Source: Bacillota bacterium (GTDB lineage: Bacteria > Bacillota > UBA4882 > UBA10575). From it: a stretch of 48,922 nucleotides of DNA. The notes under the pieces were generated by a model that saw nothing but the letters and a program-made list of their open reading frames with translations, did not search any database and was not told the origin of the DNA. Both the position numbers and the translations under genes were made by a program. This document shows positions 42,198-48,922 of the stretch, piece by piece (positions within the stretch are counted from its first letter, which is position 1; every line of letters starts with the position of its first letter). Location: assembly GCA_012727425.1 (NCBI GenBank), contig JAAYHQ010000052.1:1-48922 (forward strand), written 5' to 3'.

Positions 42198-42213
42198 GGA
42201 GGCGGGCCAGGGA

Positions 42214-42657
42214 ATGAAGGAAAACTATTTGCACGTCTCTTTTCCCAGCTTATCCGAGAATGTCAGTCTTTCCCGTGTGATTGTGGCTTCTTTCGCCGCC
42301 CAGCTTGATTTTACCCTTAATGAACTTGAGGAAATTCGCGTTGCAACCTCGGAAGCGGTGTCCAACTGTGTGATCCATGCCTATCCGGACCAACCCGGGG
42401 AGGTGCGTTTGGAATTAAAGATCAAAGACGACACCCTGATGATTAAGGTGATTGACGAAGGATGCGGTATTGAGGATCTGGAGCTGGCCAGGACGCCGGC
42501 CTATTCTTCCAACCCGGAAAGAATGGGGTTGGGGCTGGTCTTTATGGAATCATTCATGGACGAAATGACCATCGAATCCCAGCCGCAAAAGGGCACCCAG
42601 GTTTTAATGGTGAAAAGACCCGAACGGAGTAAAAACGGTAACCATGATGGTCAATGA
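42214..42657 (+). CDS. spoIIAB: Anti-sigma F factor SpoIIAB
   Basis: This is a 147-residue GHKL-type serine kinase and anti-sigma factor that holds SigF and phosphorylates SpoIIAA. The N box is EAVSNCVIHA, the G1 region VIDEGCGI and the G2 region ERMGLGLVFME. Length matches Bacillus SpoIIAB. ATG 42214 is used with AAGGAGG 11 bases upstream; the upstream TTG 42190 overlaps spoIIAA. Confidence 0.96.
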   Translation: MKENYLHVSFPSLSENVSLSRVIVASFAAQLDFTLNELEEIRVATSEAVSNCVIHAYPDQPGEVRLELKIKDDTLMIKVIDEGCGIEDLELARTPAYSSNPERMGLGLVFMESFMDEMTIESQPQKGTQVLMVKRPERSKNGNHDGQ

Positions 42658-43405
42658 TGGTCAAGCCGCTTCTAATCTTTTATCCCCAGAGGAGACCCGC
42701 GCTTTACTAAGTCAAGTTGCTTCCGGGAATGAACAGGCCAAAGCGGTTTTGGTCGAGCGCAACTTGGGTCTGGTCAAAAGCATCGTTGGTCGTTTTACCG
42801 GGCGAGGGGTGGAATATGATGACTTGGTGCAAATCGGCGCCCTTGGTTTGATGAAAGCGGTTGAACGGTTCGATCCAAAGCAGGAGGTCAAGTTTTCCAC
42901 CTATGCGGTTCCCTTGATCATCGGCGAGATCAAACAGTATCTCCGGAACGACGGTCTGATTAAAGTCAGCCGGAGCGAGAAAGAGCTGGCGCAGAAGGTC
43001 ATGCGGGCGCGGGCGCAATTCCTCGCTGAGCAGGGAAAAGAGCCTACCTTAGCCGAGTTGGCCACCCGCACTGCTTTGAGCCGGGAAGAGATTGCCACCG
43101 CCTTGGAAGTGAGCAAACCCCTTACTTCCTTACACGAGGTGGTTTATGAAGAAGAAGGATCGGCCTTGACCCTTGAAGACCAGGTTGGAACCGAAGTTGA
43201 GGAAGAATTGGTCGAAGATTTTGCGCTCCGGCAGGCTTTGCACCAGTTAGAACCAAGATTGCGCCTGCTTATTGAAGAGCGGTTTTTTGGTGAAAAGACC
43301 CAGCGTGAGCTGGCGGAGAAGTTCGGTGTCTCGCAAGTCCAGATCAGTCGCTTGGAAAAAGCCGCCCTCTGCCGTCTCCGGGAACTCCTCCAGGAGCAGG
43401 TCTAA
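42644..43405 (+). CDS. sigF: RNA polymerase sporulation sigma factor SigF
   Basis: This is the first forespore-specific sigma factor, 253 residues. Region 2 includes NLGLVKSIVGRF, EYDDLVQIGALGLMKAVERFDP and KFSTYAVPLIIGEIKQYLRND. Region 3 runs to about 170, and region 4 has the helix-turn-helix QRELAEKFGVSQVQISRLEK. The start overlaps spoIIAB by 14 bases, so dosage is coupled to its inhibitor. A weak GGCC/GGCC hairpin with T runs follows at about 43424-43450. Confidence 0.97.
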   Translation: MMVNDGQAASNLLSPEETRALLSQVASGNEQAKAVLVERNLGLVKSIVGRFTGRGVEYDDLVQIGALGLMKAVERFDPKQEVKFSTYAVPLIIGEIKQYLRNDGLIKVSRSEKELAQKVMRARAQFLAEQGKEPTLAELATRTALSREEIATALEVSKPLTSLHEVVYEEEGSALTLEDQVGTEVEEELVEDFALRQALHQLEPRLRLLIEERFFGEKTQRELAEKFGVSQVQISRLEKAALCRLRELLQEQV

Positions 43406-43570
43406 TCCTTTCGAATTGATTATGGCCTTTACGGCCTTTTTTATTTTTTTCCGGCCGGAAAACGGGAGGATCTCTGGGGGCAACAACGAAGTACAAAAGA
43501 GTTACCTGTGTGTACTGCGCACTACTGATTAAAGTTAAAAGTTATAAGAAAATAAGGAAGGAAAACAGCG

Positions 43571-44776
43571 ATGGCCTTTTCATTACGTCTGGTCGCCGCC
43601 ACGCAACCGGAGGAAGTTTGGAAAGAGATGAACCGGATTGGGGTTTCGCCTGAAGGATTGGAACTGATGATCGGTAAAGGCGAGTTCATTATCGTTAAGG
43701 TTGGCAATATCCCGGCACCGGCGGCGAGTATTCTAAAACAAGAGATGCTGGCCAAGGGGGGCGAGGTGGCCCTGGGGAAAGAAATGGCCTATCTGCGGGC
43801 GGGGGAGGGGGAAGCCATTATCATGGGTACCCGTACCCAGTACCGGCGTTTACTAGACTTATTATCCCGGCAACCTTTCGGCCTTGCCGCCTTGGCCGAG
43901 GATTTGAACCGGCTCTTGACCAACCTGCAAGTAGGACCACCACCCCTGACGATTAAAAACCGGCGCTTTGAATGGGGAAAAAGAACTTATATCATGGGGA
44001 TCATTAATATTACGCCCGATTCCTTCTCCGGGGATGGTCTGTGGGCGCAGGACCGTTTACTGACCAAAGTCTTGCGTCAGGCGGAAGCGTTTATGGAAGC
44101 CGGCGCCGACCTCTTGGATATCGGAGGGCAATCCACCCGGCCGGGTTATACTGAGGTCAGTGTCGAGGAGGAGAAAAGACGGATCCTTCCGGTCCTGGAA
44201 ACCCTGGCCCACAAAATTCCGCTGCCGCTTTCGGTGGATACCTATAAACCGGAAGTGGCGAGAGCGGCTTTGGCGGCGGGGGCGGATCTAATCAACGATA
44301 TTTGGGGTCTCCAAAAAGACCCCGCCATGGTTAAAGTCGTCGCGGACGCCCAAGCACCGGTGATTGTGATGCATAACCAAACGACTCCGGAATATACCGA
44401 TCTCATGGGTGAGATCGCTTCTTTTCTCCAGAAAAGTATTGATTTGGCCGTTGCCCACGGATTGCCGCGGGAGAAAGTGATCATCGATCCGGGCATCGGT
44501 TTTGGGAAGACGCCTGCTCAGAACTTGGTCGTTCTCAATCGTTTGGATGAGTTAAAGGCTTTAGGCGCTCCGATTTTATTGGGAACCTCCCGCAAATCGG
44601 TGATCGGACATGTTCTGGATTTACCGGTGGACAAACGTTTGGAGGGGACGGCCGCCACCGTTGCCGTGGGGATTACCCGCGGGGCTCATCTGATTCGTGT
44701 GCATGATGTGAAAGCAATGGTCCGGGTGGCCCGCATGACCGATGCGATCCTCCGTTCCGCAGATATTTTTCACTAA
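43571..44776 (+). CDS. folP: Dihydropteroate synthase with N-terminal extension
   Basis: The enzyme condenses 6-hydroxymethyl-dihydropterin diphosphate with p-aminobenzoate. The TIM-barrel domain occupies residues ~138-401, with MGIINITPDSFSGDG, DIGGQSTRPG, DPGIGFGK and GTSRKSVIG. The first ~130 residues form an extra domain (QPEEVWKEMNRIGVSPEGLELM; AIIMGTRTQYRRLLDLLSRQP), a known variant architecture of Clostridia and Archaea with unassigned function. AAGGAAGG precedes the ATG. Confidence 0.96.
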   Translation: MAFSLRLVAATQPEEVWKEMNRIGVSPEGLELMIGKGEFIIVKVGNIPAPAASILKQEMLAKGGEVALGKEMAYLRAGEGEAIIMGTRTQYRRLLDLLSRQPFGLAALAEDLNRLLTNLQVGPPPLTIKNRRFEWGKRTYIMGIINITPDSFSGDGLWAQDRLLTKVLRQAEAFMEAGADLLDIGGQSTRPGYTEVSVEEEKRRILPVLETLAHKIPLPLSVDTYKPEVARAALAAGADLINDIWGLQKDPAMVKVVADAQAPVIVMHNQTTPEYTDLMGEIASFLQKSIDLAVAHGLPREKVIIDPGIGFGKTPAQNLVVLNRLDELKALGAPILLGTSRKSVIGHVLDLPVDKRLEGTAATVAVGITRGAHLIRVHDVKAMVRVARMTDAILRSADIFH

Positions 44777-44805
44777 AAATAAGATTTTCGGAAAGGACCA
44801 GAGAC

Positions 44806-45288
44806 TTGCCGATTGTAGCTGTTGCCTTAGGGACAAACGTTGGCGACCGGGAGGGCCATCTGCGGAAAGCCCGCGAGGTACTGACGGCCCTGCTGAAAAA
44901 ACCGGTTTTTTCCCGGGTTTATGAGAGCGAACCCGTTGGCTACCTGGACCAACCTTGGTTCTTAAATCAAGTGTGTGTCGGCGAAACCCGGGAGTTGCCT
45001 ATCGCCTTACTGTACAAGTTCAAAATGCTGGAAAAGGCGGCCGGCCGGGTGGAGGGACCACGCTTTGGTCCCCGTCCCCTTGATTTGGACCTTCTCTTCT
45101 ACGACGCTTGGGTGATGACCTCAACCATTCTGACGCTGCCCCATCCCCGGTTACTGGAAAGATCCTTTGTGATCCAACCTTTATTGGAACTGGTTCCCGA
45201 CTGGGTGGATCCCCGCAGTGGGCAAAGGTTGAAGGATGTTTGGGAAGCAAATAAAGACCGCTTTTCCCGTTGCTATCCTAAGACATAG
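44806..45288 (+). CDS. folK: 6-Hydroxymethyl-7,8-dihydropterin pyrophosphokinase
   Basis: The enzyme makes the diphosphate substrate of FolP from ATP and hydroxymethyl-dihydropterin. The 160-residue protein shows [34 protein letters not shown], the catalytic block [14 protein letters not shown] and [19 protein letters not shown]. The start is TTG with GAAAGGA upstream, 29 bases after folP. The folB step that normally lies between is not encoded beside it. Confidence 0.96.
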   Translation: MPIVAVALGTNVGDREGHLRKAREVLTALLKKPVFSRVYESEPVGYLDQPWFLNQVCVGETRELPIALLYKFKMLEKAAGRVEGPRFGPRPLDLDLLFYDAWVMTSTILTLPHPRLLERSFVIQPLLELVPDWVDPRSGQRLKDVWEANKDRFSRCYPKT

Positions 45289-45320
45289 CCTACTTACTTA
45301 CCATCGAAAGGAGTTTGTCC

Positions 45321-46370
45321 ATGACCGAAGTGATTGATTTACGCAGTGATACAGTGACCAAGCCCACCGCGGAAATGCGCAAAGCAATGGCCGCCGCCGA
45401 GGTGGGGGATGATGTCTACGGCGAAGACCCGACGGTCCGCAAGCTTGAACAGATTGCCGCGGAGAAGATTGGTAAGGAGGCCGCCCTTTTCGTCCCCAGT
45501 GGCACGATGGGTAATCAAGTGGCGGCTATGACCCATTTGCAGCGGGGTGAAGAAGTGATCGTGGAAGCCGAGTCTCACATCTTCTACTATGAAGTTGGCG
45601 GACTCGCTTTGCTGGCGGGGGCCCAGGCCCGGACCATTCCCGGGCGGAAAGGTTTCATGGAGCCGGAGTTGATTACCGCAGCCATCCGGCCGGATGATCT
45701 TCATTTTCCCCGGACCGGATTACTTTGCCTGGAAAATACCCATAACCGGGCGGGCGGAGCGGTGCTTACCGCCGAACAAACCAGACTGATGGCCAAGGCA
45801 GCCCAGGAACAAGGGATACCGGTCCATCTGGATGGCGCGCGCATTTTTAACGCGGCCATTGCTTTAGGAACGGATGTCCGGGTGTTAACGGCACCCGTTG
45901 ATTCGGTTATGTTCTGTCTCTCCAAGGGTCTGGGTGCACCGGTCGGTTCGATTCTGGCCGGAACAAACGAGTTTATCCGCAAAGCCCGGAAAAACCGCAA
46001 AGTATTGGGTGGAGGATTACGCCAGGCCGGAATCTTGGCGGCGGCCGGCATTGTCGCCCTGGAACAGATGGTTGACCGGTTAGCGGAAGATCATGCCCAC
46101 GCCCGGTTTCTGGCTGAGGAGTTGGCCAATATTCCCGGGCTGACGATTGACCCGGCAGCTTTTCCGACGAACATCCTGATTTGTTCCGTAGCCAAACTTG
46201 GCATCTCCGCTGCGCGTTTCTCCGCCCTCCTGGCTCAACATGGGGTTTTGGCCAACCCGGTTTCTGCCACTGAACTCCGGTTTGTCACCCATAAGGATGT
46301 AACAAAAGCGCAGATTAAGACCGCCATTAGTATTGTTAACCAGATTGTAAAGGCGATTAATCAATTTTAA
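45321..46370 (+). CDS. ltaE: Low-specificity L-threonine aldolase
   Basis: This PLP enzyme cleaves L-threonine or allo-threonine to glycine and acetaldehyde. The 349-residue protein has [11 protein letters not shown] at the start, [10 protein letters not shown], the cofactor-stacking [19 protein letters not shown] and the PLP lysine in [15 protein letters not shown] 45321 has AAAGGAG 10 bases upstream. Acetaldehyde and glycine could feed fermentation and C1-folate pools, which fits the neighbouring folate genes. Confidence 0.95.
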   Translation: MTEVIDLRSDTVTKPTAEMRKAMAAAEVGDDVYGEDPTVRKLEQIAAEKIGKEAALFVPSGTMGNQVAAMTHLQRGEEVIVEAESHIFYYEVGGLALLAGAQARTIPGRKGFMEPELITAAIRPDDLHFPRTGLLCLENTHNRAGGAVLTAEQTRLMAKAAQEQGIPVHLDGARIFNAAIALGTDVRVLTAPVDSVMFCLSKGLGAPVGSILAGTNEFIRKARKNRKVLGGGLRQAGILAAAGIVALEQMVDRLAEDHAHARFLAEELANIPGLTIDPAAFPTNILICSVAKLGISAARFSALLAQHGVLANPVSATELRFVTHKDVTKAQIKTAISIVNQIVKAINQF

Positions 46371-46385
46371 CTGATGGTTAAAGGA

Positions 46386-46415
46386 TTGACATCTTTTATT
46401 ACCGCAGGATATAAT
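46386..46415 (+). promoter_or_regulatory. SigA promoter of the hydrogenase unit
   Basis: Perfect TTGACA (46386-46391) and TATAAT (46410-46415) are separated by 18 bases. The leader to the HndB-like ATG is about 50 bases. The strength suggests constitutive high expression. Confidence 0.85.
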
Positions 46416-46473
46416 TTAAAAGAACCGGAAGACTTGTGAAATTTGGAGCAATCTACTTGAAGGAGGAAGGAAC

Positions 46474-46836
46474 ATGACTTCGCTGGCGGAATTGGAAAAA
46501 ATCCGGGACCAAGCACGACGTCTCACCGAATTACGGGGCGAGAAGCCACAAATAAAAGTAAGTGTTGGGATGGGAACTTGTGGCATTGCCGCCGGGGCCC
46601 GTGAAACGATGAAAGCGCTTCTTGACGAAATTAACAGTCGCAATCTCGTGGGGGTTGCGGTTACGCCAACTGGATGTTTGGGCCTGTGCGAACAGGAACC
46701 CATTGTTGAAGTGGAAATTCCGGGTCAGCCCCGAATTGTATATGGAAAAATTTCGGCCGAGAAAGCCCGGCAGATCGTGACGGATCATTTGGTGAACAGT
46801 AAGATCGTGGATGAATGGGTGATTGGCCGTAAATAG
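46474..46836 (+). CDS. hndB: HndB-like [2Fe-2S] thioredoxin-fold ferredoxin
   Basis: This is a 120-residue electron-transfer subunit of the NuoE C-terminal/HndB type. An N-terminal helix (LAELEKIRDQARRLTEL) precedes the thioredoxin-like fold. Cysteines are at 36 (MGTCGIAAGA), 68 and 72 (TGCLGLC); a fourth cluster ligand as in well-studied thioredoxin-like ferredoxins is not seen. In HndABCD-type enzymes this subunit passes electrons between the flavin subunit and the hydrogenase. The hydrogenase follows after 132 bases, but NuoF-like HndC and NuoE-like HndA are absent here. AAGGAGGAAGG precedes the ATG. Confidence 0.85.
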   Translation: MTSLAELEKIRDQARRLTELRGEKPQIKVSVGMGTCGIAAGARETMKALLDEINSRNLVGVAVTPTGCLGLCEQEPIVEVEIPGQPRIVYGKISAEKARQIVTDHLVNSKIVDEWVIGRK

Positions 46837-46865
46837 GCGGGAGCTTGACCGTTCATTAAAAAATA

Positions 46866-46884
46866 AAAATGCCAAGGGCATTTT
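46866..46884 (+). other. Hairpin between hndB and hydA
   Basis: AAAATGCC / GGCATTTT with a 3-base loop, ending in TTTTG, is a weak terminator or processing hairpin between the two genes. It could lower hydA expression relative to hndB or protect mRNA ends. Confidence 0.5.
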
Positions 46885-46968
46885 GTAGCCGGAACGCAGA
46901 TAAGGCAATTAAATTCGGAATCAATACATACAAGTGGATACGGTAAATTGTGAAAGGAAGTGAAGACC

Positions 46969-48714
46969 TTGGTGATGGTAAACGTGACCGTGGATGGTCA
47001 AAAAGTAGAGGTGCCAGCGGGTAGTACCATTTTGGAGGCCGCGGAAAAAGCGGGGATAAAGATACCAACCTTATGTCACCACGAAGATTTGAACGTGAAC
47101 GCCATGTGCCGGATCTGTGTGGTGGAGGTTGTTGGGGCGCGCACCCTTCAATCGGCGTGTTCGCAGCCGGTCGCGGACGGGATGGAGATCATTACCAACT
47201 CGCCGGCGGTCCGTCGCGCGCGCAAAATGAATTTGGAGCTTCTCTTATCCAACCACCCGCAGGATTGTTTAAATTGTATCCGTAACCAGCGGTGTGAATT
47301 ACAGACCCTCGCTGACCAACTGGGGGTCAGGGAACAATCCTTCCCAGCTAAAAAATGGCCGAAAAACGCAAAGGACGAGTCCACGCCGGCCCTTGTCCGG
47401 GATCCGGACAAATGTATTCTTTGCCGGCGATGTGTGGAAGTCTGCCATGAAGTTCAAGGGGTGGGGGCGATTGCTCCAGCCAACCGGGGTATTGATACCC
47501 AGATCCTCCCGGCGGGCGGTGTCGACTTGAACGATGTGGCTTGCGTGCTTTGCGGCCAATGCTCATTGGTTTGCCCGGTTGGTGCCATTTACGAGCAGGA
47601 TCATACCGAGCAGGTCTGGGCGGCGCTCTCCGATCCGGATAAACATGTGGTGGTCCAAACGGCACCGGCGATCCGGGTTTCCATCGGCGAAGAGTTTGGA
47701 CTGGAACCGGCCCAGATTACCACCGGCAAACTGGTTGCGGCTTTAAGACGCTTGGGTTTTGATCGCGTTTTCGATACCGATTTCACCGCTGATTTAACGA
47801 TTATCGAGGAAGGCCATGAGCTGATTGAACGGTTAACGAGTGGTGGTACTTTGCCGATGATTACTTCGTGCAGTCCGGGTTGGATCAAGTTCATTGAACA
47901 TTTTTACCCCGAATATTTAGACCACCTCTCGACTTGTAAATCGCCCCAACAGATGTTTGGTGCGCTGGCGAAGACCTATTACGCGGAGAAAGCCGGGCTT
48001 GACCCGAAGGATATTTATGTGGTCTCGATCATGCCTTGTACGGCCAAGAAGTTTGAGTGCGGTCGTCCGGAGATGTCTGCTTCCGGTTATCCCGATGTGG
48101 ATGCCGTTTTGACCACGCGTGAGCTTGCACGCATGCTGCGGCAAGCGGGGATTGATTTTCATCAGCTACCCGATGAAGAGTACGATGATCCCTTTGGGAT
48201 TACGACTGGTGCCGGTGTGATCTTTGGGGCTAGCGGCGGCGTGATGGAAGCTGCCCTCCGGACCGTTTATGAAGTGGTTACCAAAGAATCCTTACCGTCG
48301 GTGGACTTTACTGCCGTCCGTGGGATTGATGGCATTAAGGAAGCGGAAGTCGACCTCAAGGGAACCAAGGTTAAAGTAGCCGTTGCCAACGGATTGGCTA
48401 ACGCCCGGAAATTGATGGAGTTGATTAAAGCCGGCAAAGCCGATTACCAGTTTATCGAGATTATGTGCTGCCCGGGCGGTTGTATCGGTGGTGGCGGTCA
48501 ACCGATCGGCACGACCAATGCGATCCGGGAAAAACGGATCGAGGCAATCTACGAAGCCGATCGCGGGTTACCACTGCGTAAATCCCACGAGAATCCGGCC
48601 GTCAAGACACTGTACGAAGAGTTCTTGGGCAAGCCCTTGGGTGAAAAGAGCCACCGTTTACTCCATACCCACTATACCAAGCGGGGGAAATACCCCGAAG
48701 CATCAGGGCAATAG
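46969..48714 (+). CDS. hydA: [FeFe] hydrogenase catalytic subunit (HndD/HydA type)
   Basis: This is a 581-residue enzyme that evolves or oxidises H2. Clusters along the chain are an N-terminal [2Fe-2S] domain (C...MCRIC...C), the His-ligated site HPQDCLNC-x5-C, two [4Fe-4S] clusters (CILCRRCVEVC and CVLCGQCSLVC), then the H domain. H-cluster motif L2 is MPCTAKKFE and L3 is IMCCPGGCIGGGGQP, both standard, but L1 reads TSCSPGW, not TSCCPxW. The small-subunit tail (RLLHTHYTKRGKYP) is fused and there is no extra C-terminal cluster domain. TTG 46969 fits AAAGGAAG best; GTG 46960 and ATG 46975 are alternatives. Confidence 0.93.
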   Translation: MVMVNVTVDGQKVEVPAGSTILEAAEKAGIKIPTLCHHEDLNVNAMCRICVVEVVGARTLQSACSQPVADGMEIITNSPAVRRARKMNLELLLSNHPQDCLNCIRNQRCELQTLADQLGVREQSFPAKKWPKNAKDESTPALVRDPDKCILCRRCVEVCHEVQGVGAIAPANRGIDTQILPAGGVDLNDVACVLCGQCSLVCPVGAIYEQDHTEQVWAALSDPDKHVVVQTAPAIRVSIGEEFGLEPAQITTGKLVAALRRLGFDRVFDTDFTADLTIIEEGHELIERLTSGGTLPMITSCSPGWIKFIEHFYPEYLDHLSTCKSPQQMFGALAKTYYAEKAGLDPKDIYVVSIMPCTAKKFECGRPEMSASGYPDVDAVLTTRELARMLRQAGIDFHQLPDEEYDDPFGITTGAGVIFGASGGVMEAALRTVYEVVTKESLPSVDFTAVRGIDGIKEAEVDLKGTKVKVAVANGLANARKLMELIKAGKADYQFIEIMCCPGGCIGGGGQPIGTTNAIREKRIEAIYEADRGLPLRKSHENPAVKTLYEEFLGKPLGEKSHRLLHTHYTKRGKYPEASGQ

Positions 48715-48722
48715 TCCGATCG

Positions 48723-48758
48723 CCCCGGTTAATGCAGTTCCTTAACCGGGGTTTTTTT
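48723..48758 (+). terminator. Intrinsic terminator after hydA
   Basis: CCCCGGTTAA / TTAACCGGGG with a 9-base loop is followed by TTTTTTT. Confidence 0.95.
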
Positions 48759-48813
48759 ATCATCAATTTTGATTTTGCGAAAAAAAGCCGAATCTTCCTC
48801 TGTCAATAGTCTA

Positions 48814-48859
48814 TGAAAATGTCAGTAAAAAGCCTTAGTTTTATTCCGTGAAAATGTCA
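48814..48859. repeat. Pair of direct repeats TGAAAATGTCA
   Basis: TGAAAATGTCA occurs at 48814-48824 and 48849-48859, spaced 35 bases start to start, with a further TGTCA at 48801-48805. Repeated AAAATGTCA motifs close to the first codon of an ORF are characteristic of the ends of some insertion sequences (IS21/IS481-like). The element is cut by the window edge, so its identity is open. Confidence 0.5.
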
Positions 48860-48861
48860 CC

Positions 48862-48922
48862 ATGGGTTTTTTGCAAGAATTAGATTTCCACGTACAAGAT
48901 CCTATTGATAAAACGGGTCGAC
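48862..48922 (+). CDS. 5' end of an unidentified gene, possibly a transposase (partial)
   Basis: A frame begins at ATG 48862 (MGFLQELDFHVQDPIDKTG) and stays open to the window end, 20 codons. It has no ribosome-binding site and begins 3 bases after a direct repeat that may mark an insertion-sequence end. It is too short to assign to a family. Confidence 0.3.
   Translation, partial: MGFLQELDFHVQDPIDKTGR

Noticed and set aside
1-48922. CRISPR array, prophage, toxin-antitoxin or restriction-modification system
   Set aside because: No regularly spaced repeats, integrase, methylase or paired small toxin genes were seen; the window is nearly all conserved core genes.

Overview
The window comes from an anaerobic, endospore-forming member of the Bacillota (Clostridia or a neighbouring class; a Limnochordia/Hydrogenispora-like relative is a guess only). 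The evidence is sporulation genes (spoIVA, dacF-spoIIAA-spoIIAB-sigF, a Spo0E-like gene, a YaaH-type GH18 spore/wall hydrolase), Gram-positive gene neighbourhoods (DUF512-der-plsY-gpsA-spoIVA; hemZ-hisS-aspS), strong AGGAGG ribosome-binding sites with many TTG starts, PPi-type phosphofructokinase, radical-SAM HemZ and an [FeFe] hydrogenase. Nearly all of it is chromosomal core. The only possible mobile DNA is the last ~110 bases.

Layout. 1-2000: a gene tail, tRNA-Pro(GGG), a small membrane protein, tRNA-Trp(CCA), pduL and an FmdB-type zinc ribbon. Both tRNAs have textbook promoters and terminators. 2288-3547: PPi-dependent phosphofructokinase. 3824-6648: two tandem CheY-like regulators, then a GAF histidine kinase and a NarL-type regulator. 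6947-7138: Spo0E-like. 7321-11694, minus strand: polyamine ABC transporter potABCD behind an XRE-cupin regulator. 11951-12509: a strongly paired leader RNA candidate and a membrane protein of unknown function. 12637-13932, minus: SH3-GH18 hydrolase. 14296-16009: M16 protease and dUTPase. 16499-23381: DUF512 radical SAM protein, der, plsY, gpsA, a secreted beta-rich protein, spoIVA. 23602-31711: HU, signal peptidase, metallo-hydrolase, hemZ, parvulin-TPR foldase, hisS, aspS. 31740-32559: 6S RNA followed by 5-formyl-THF cycloligase. 33075-39552: addB-addA. 39477-40310, minus: folE2. 40472-43405: dacF and the spoIIA operon. 43571-45288: folP-folK. 45321-46370: threonine aldolase. 46474-48714: HndB-like ferredoxin and [FeFe] hydrogenase.

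How the genes work together. FolE2, FolP and FolK supply three steps of folate synthesis and Fau recycles 5-formyl-THF; no folB is seen. PlsY and GpsA make phosphatidic-acid precursors. SpoIIAA/AB/SigF form the forespore partner switch and SpoIVA the coat basement layer. HndB-like plus HydA point to NAD(P)H- or ferredoxin-linked hydrogen metabolism, but the flavin subunits are not here.

The items most worth a second look are the candidate leader RNA at 11951-12052, the hydrogenase with a TSCSPGW L1 motif and no flavin subunit, AddB without a Walker A together with AddA carrying its own Fe-S-type cysteines, the fau start inside the 6S terminator, and the repeat-flanked open frame at the right edge. 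No clear multi-gene defence or other novel system was found.
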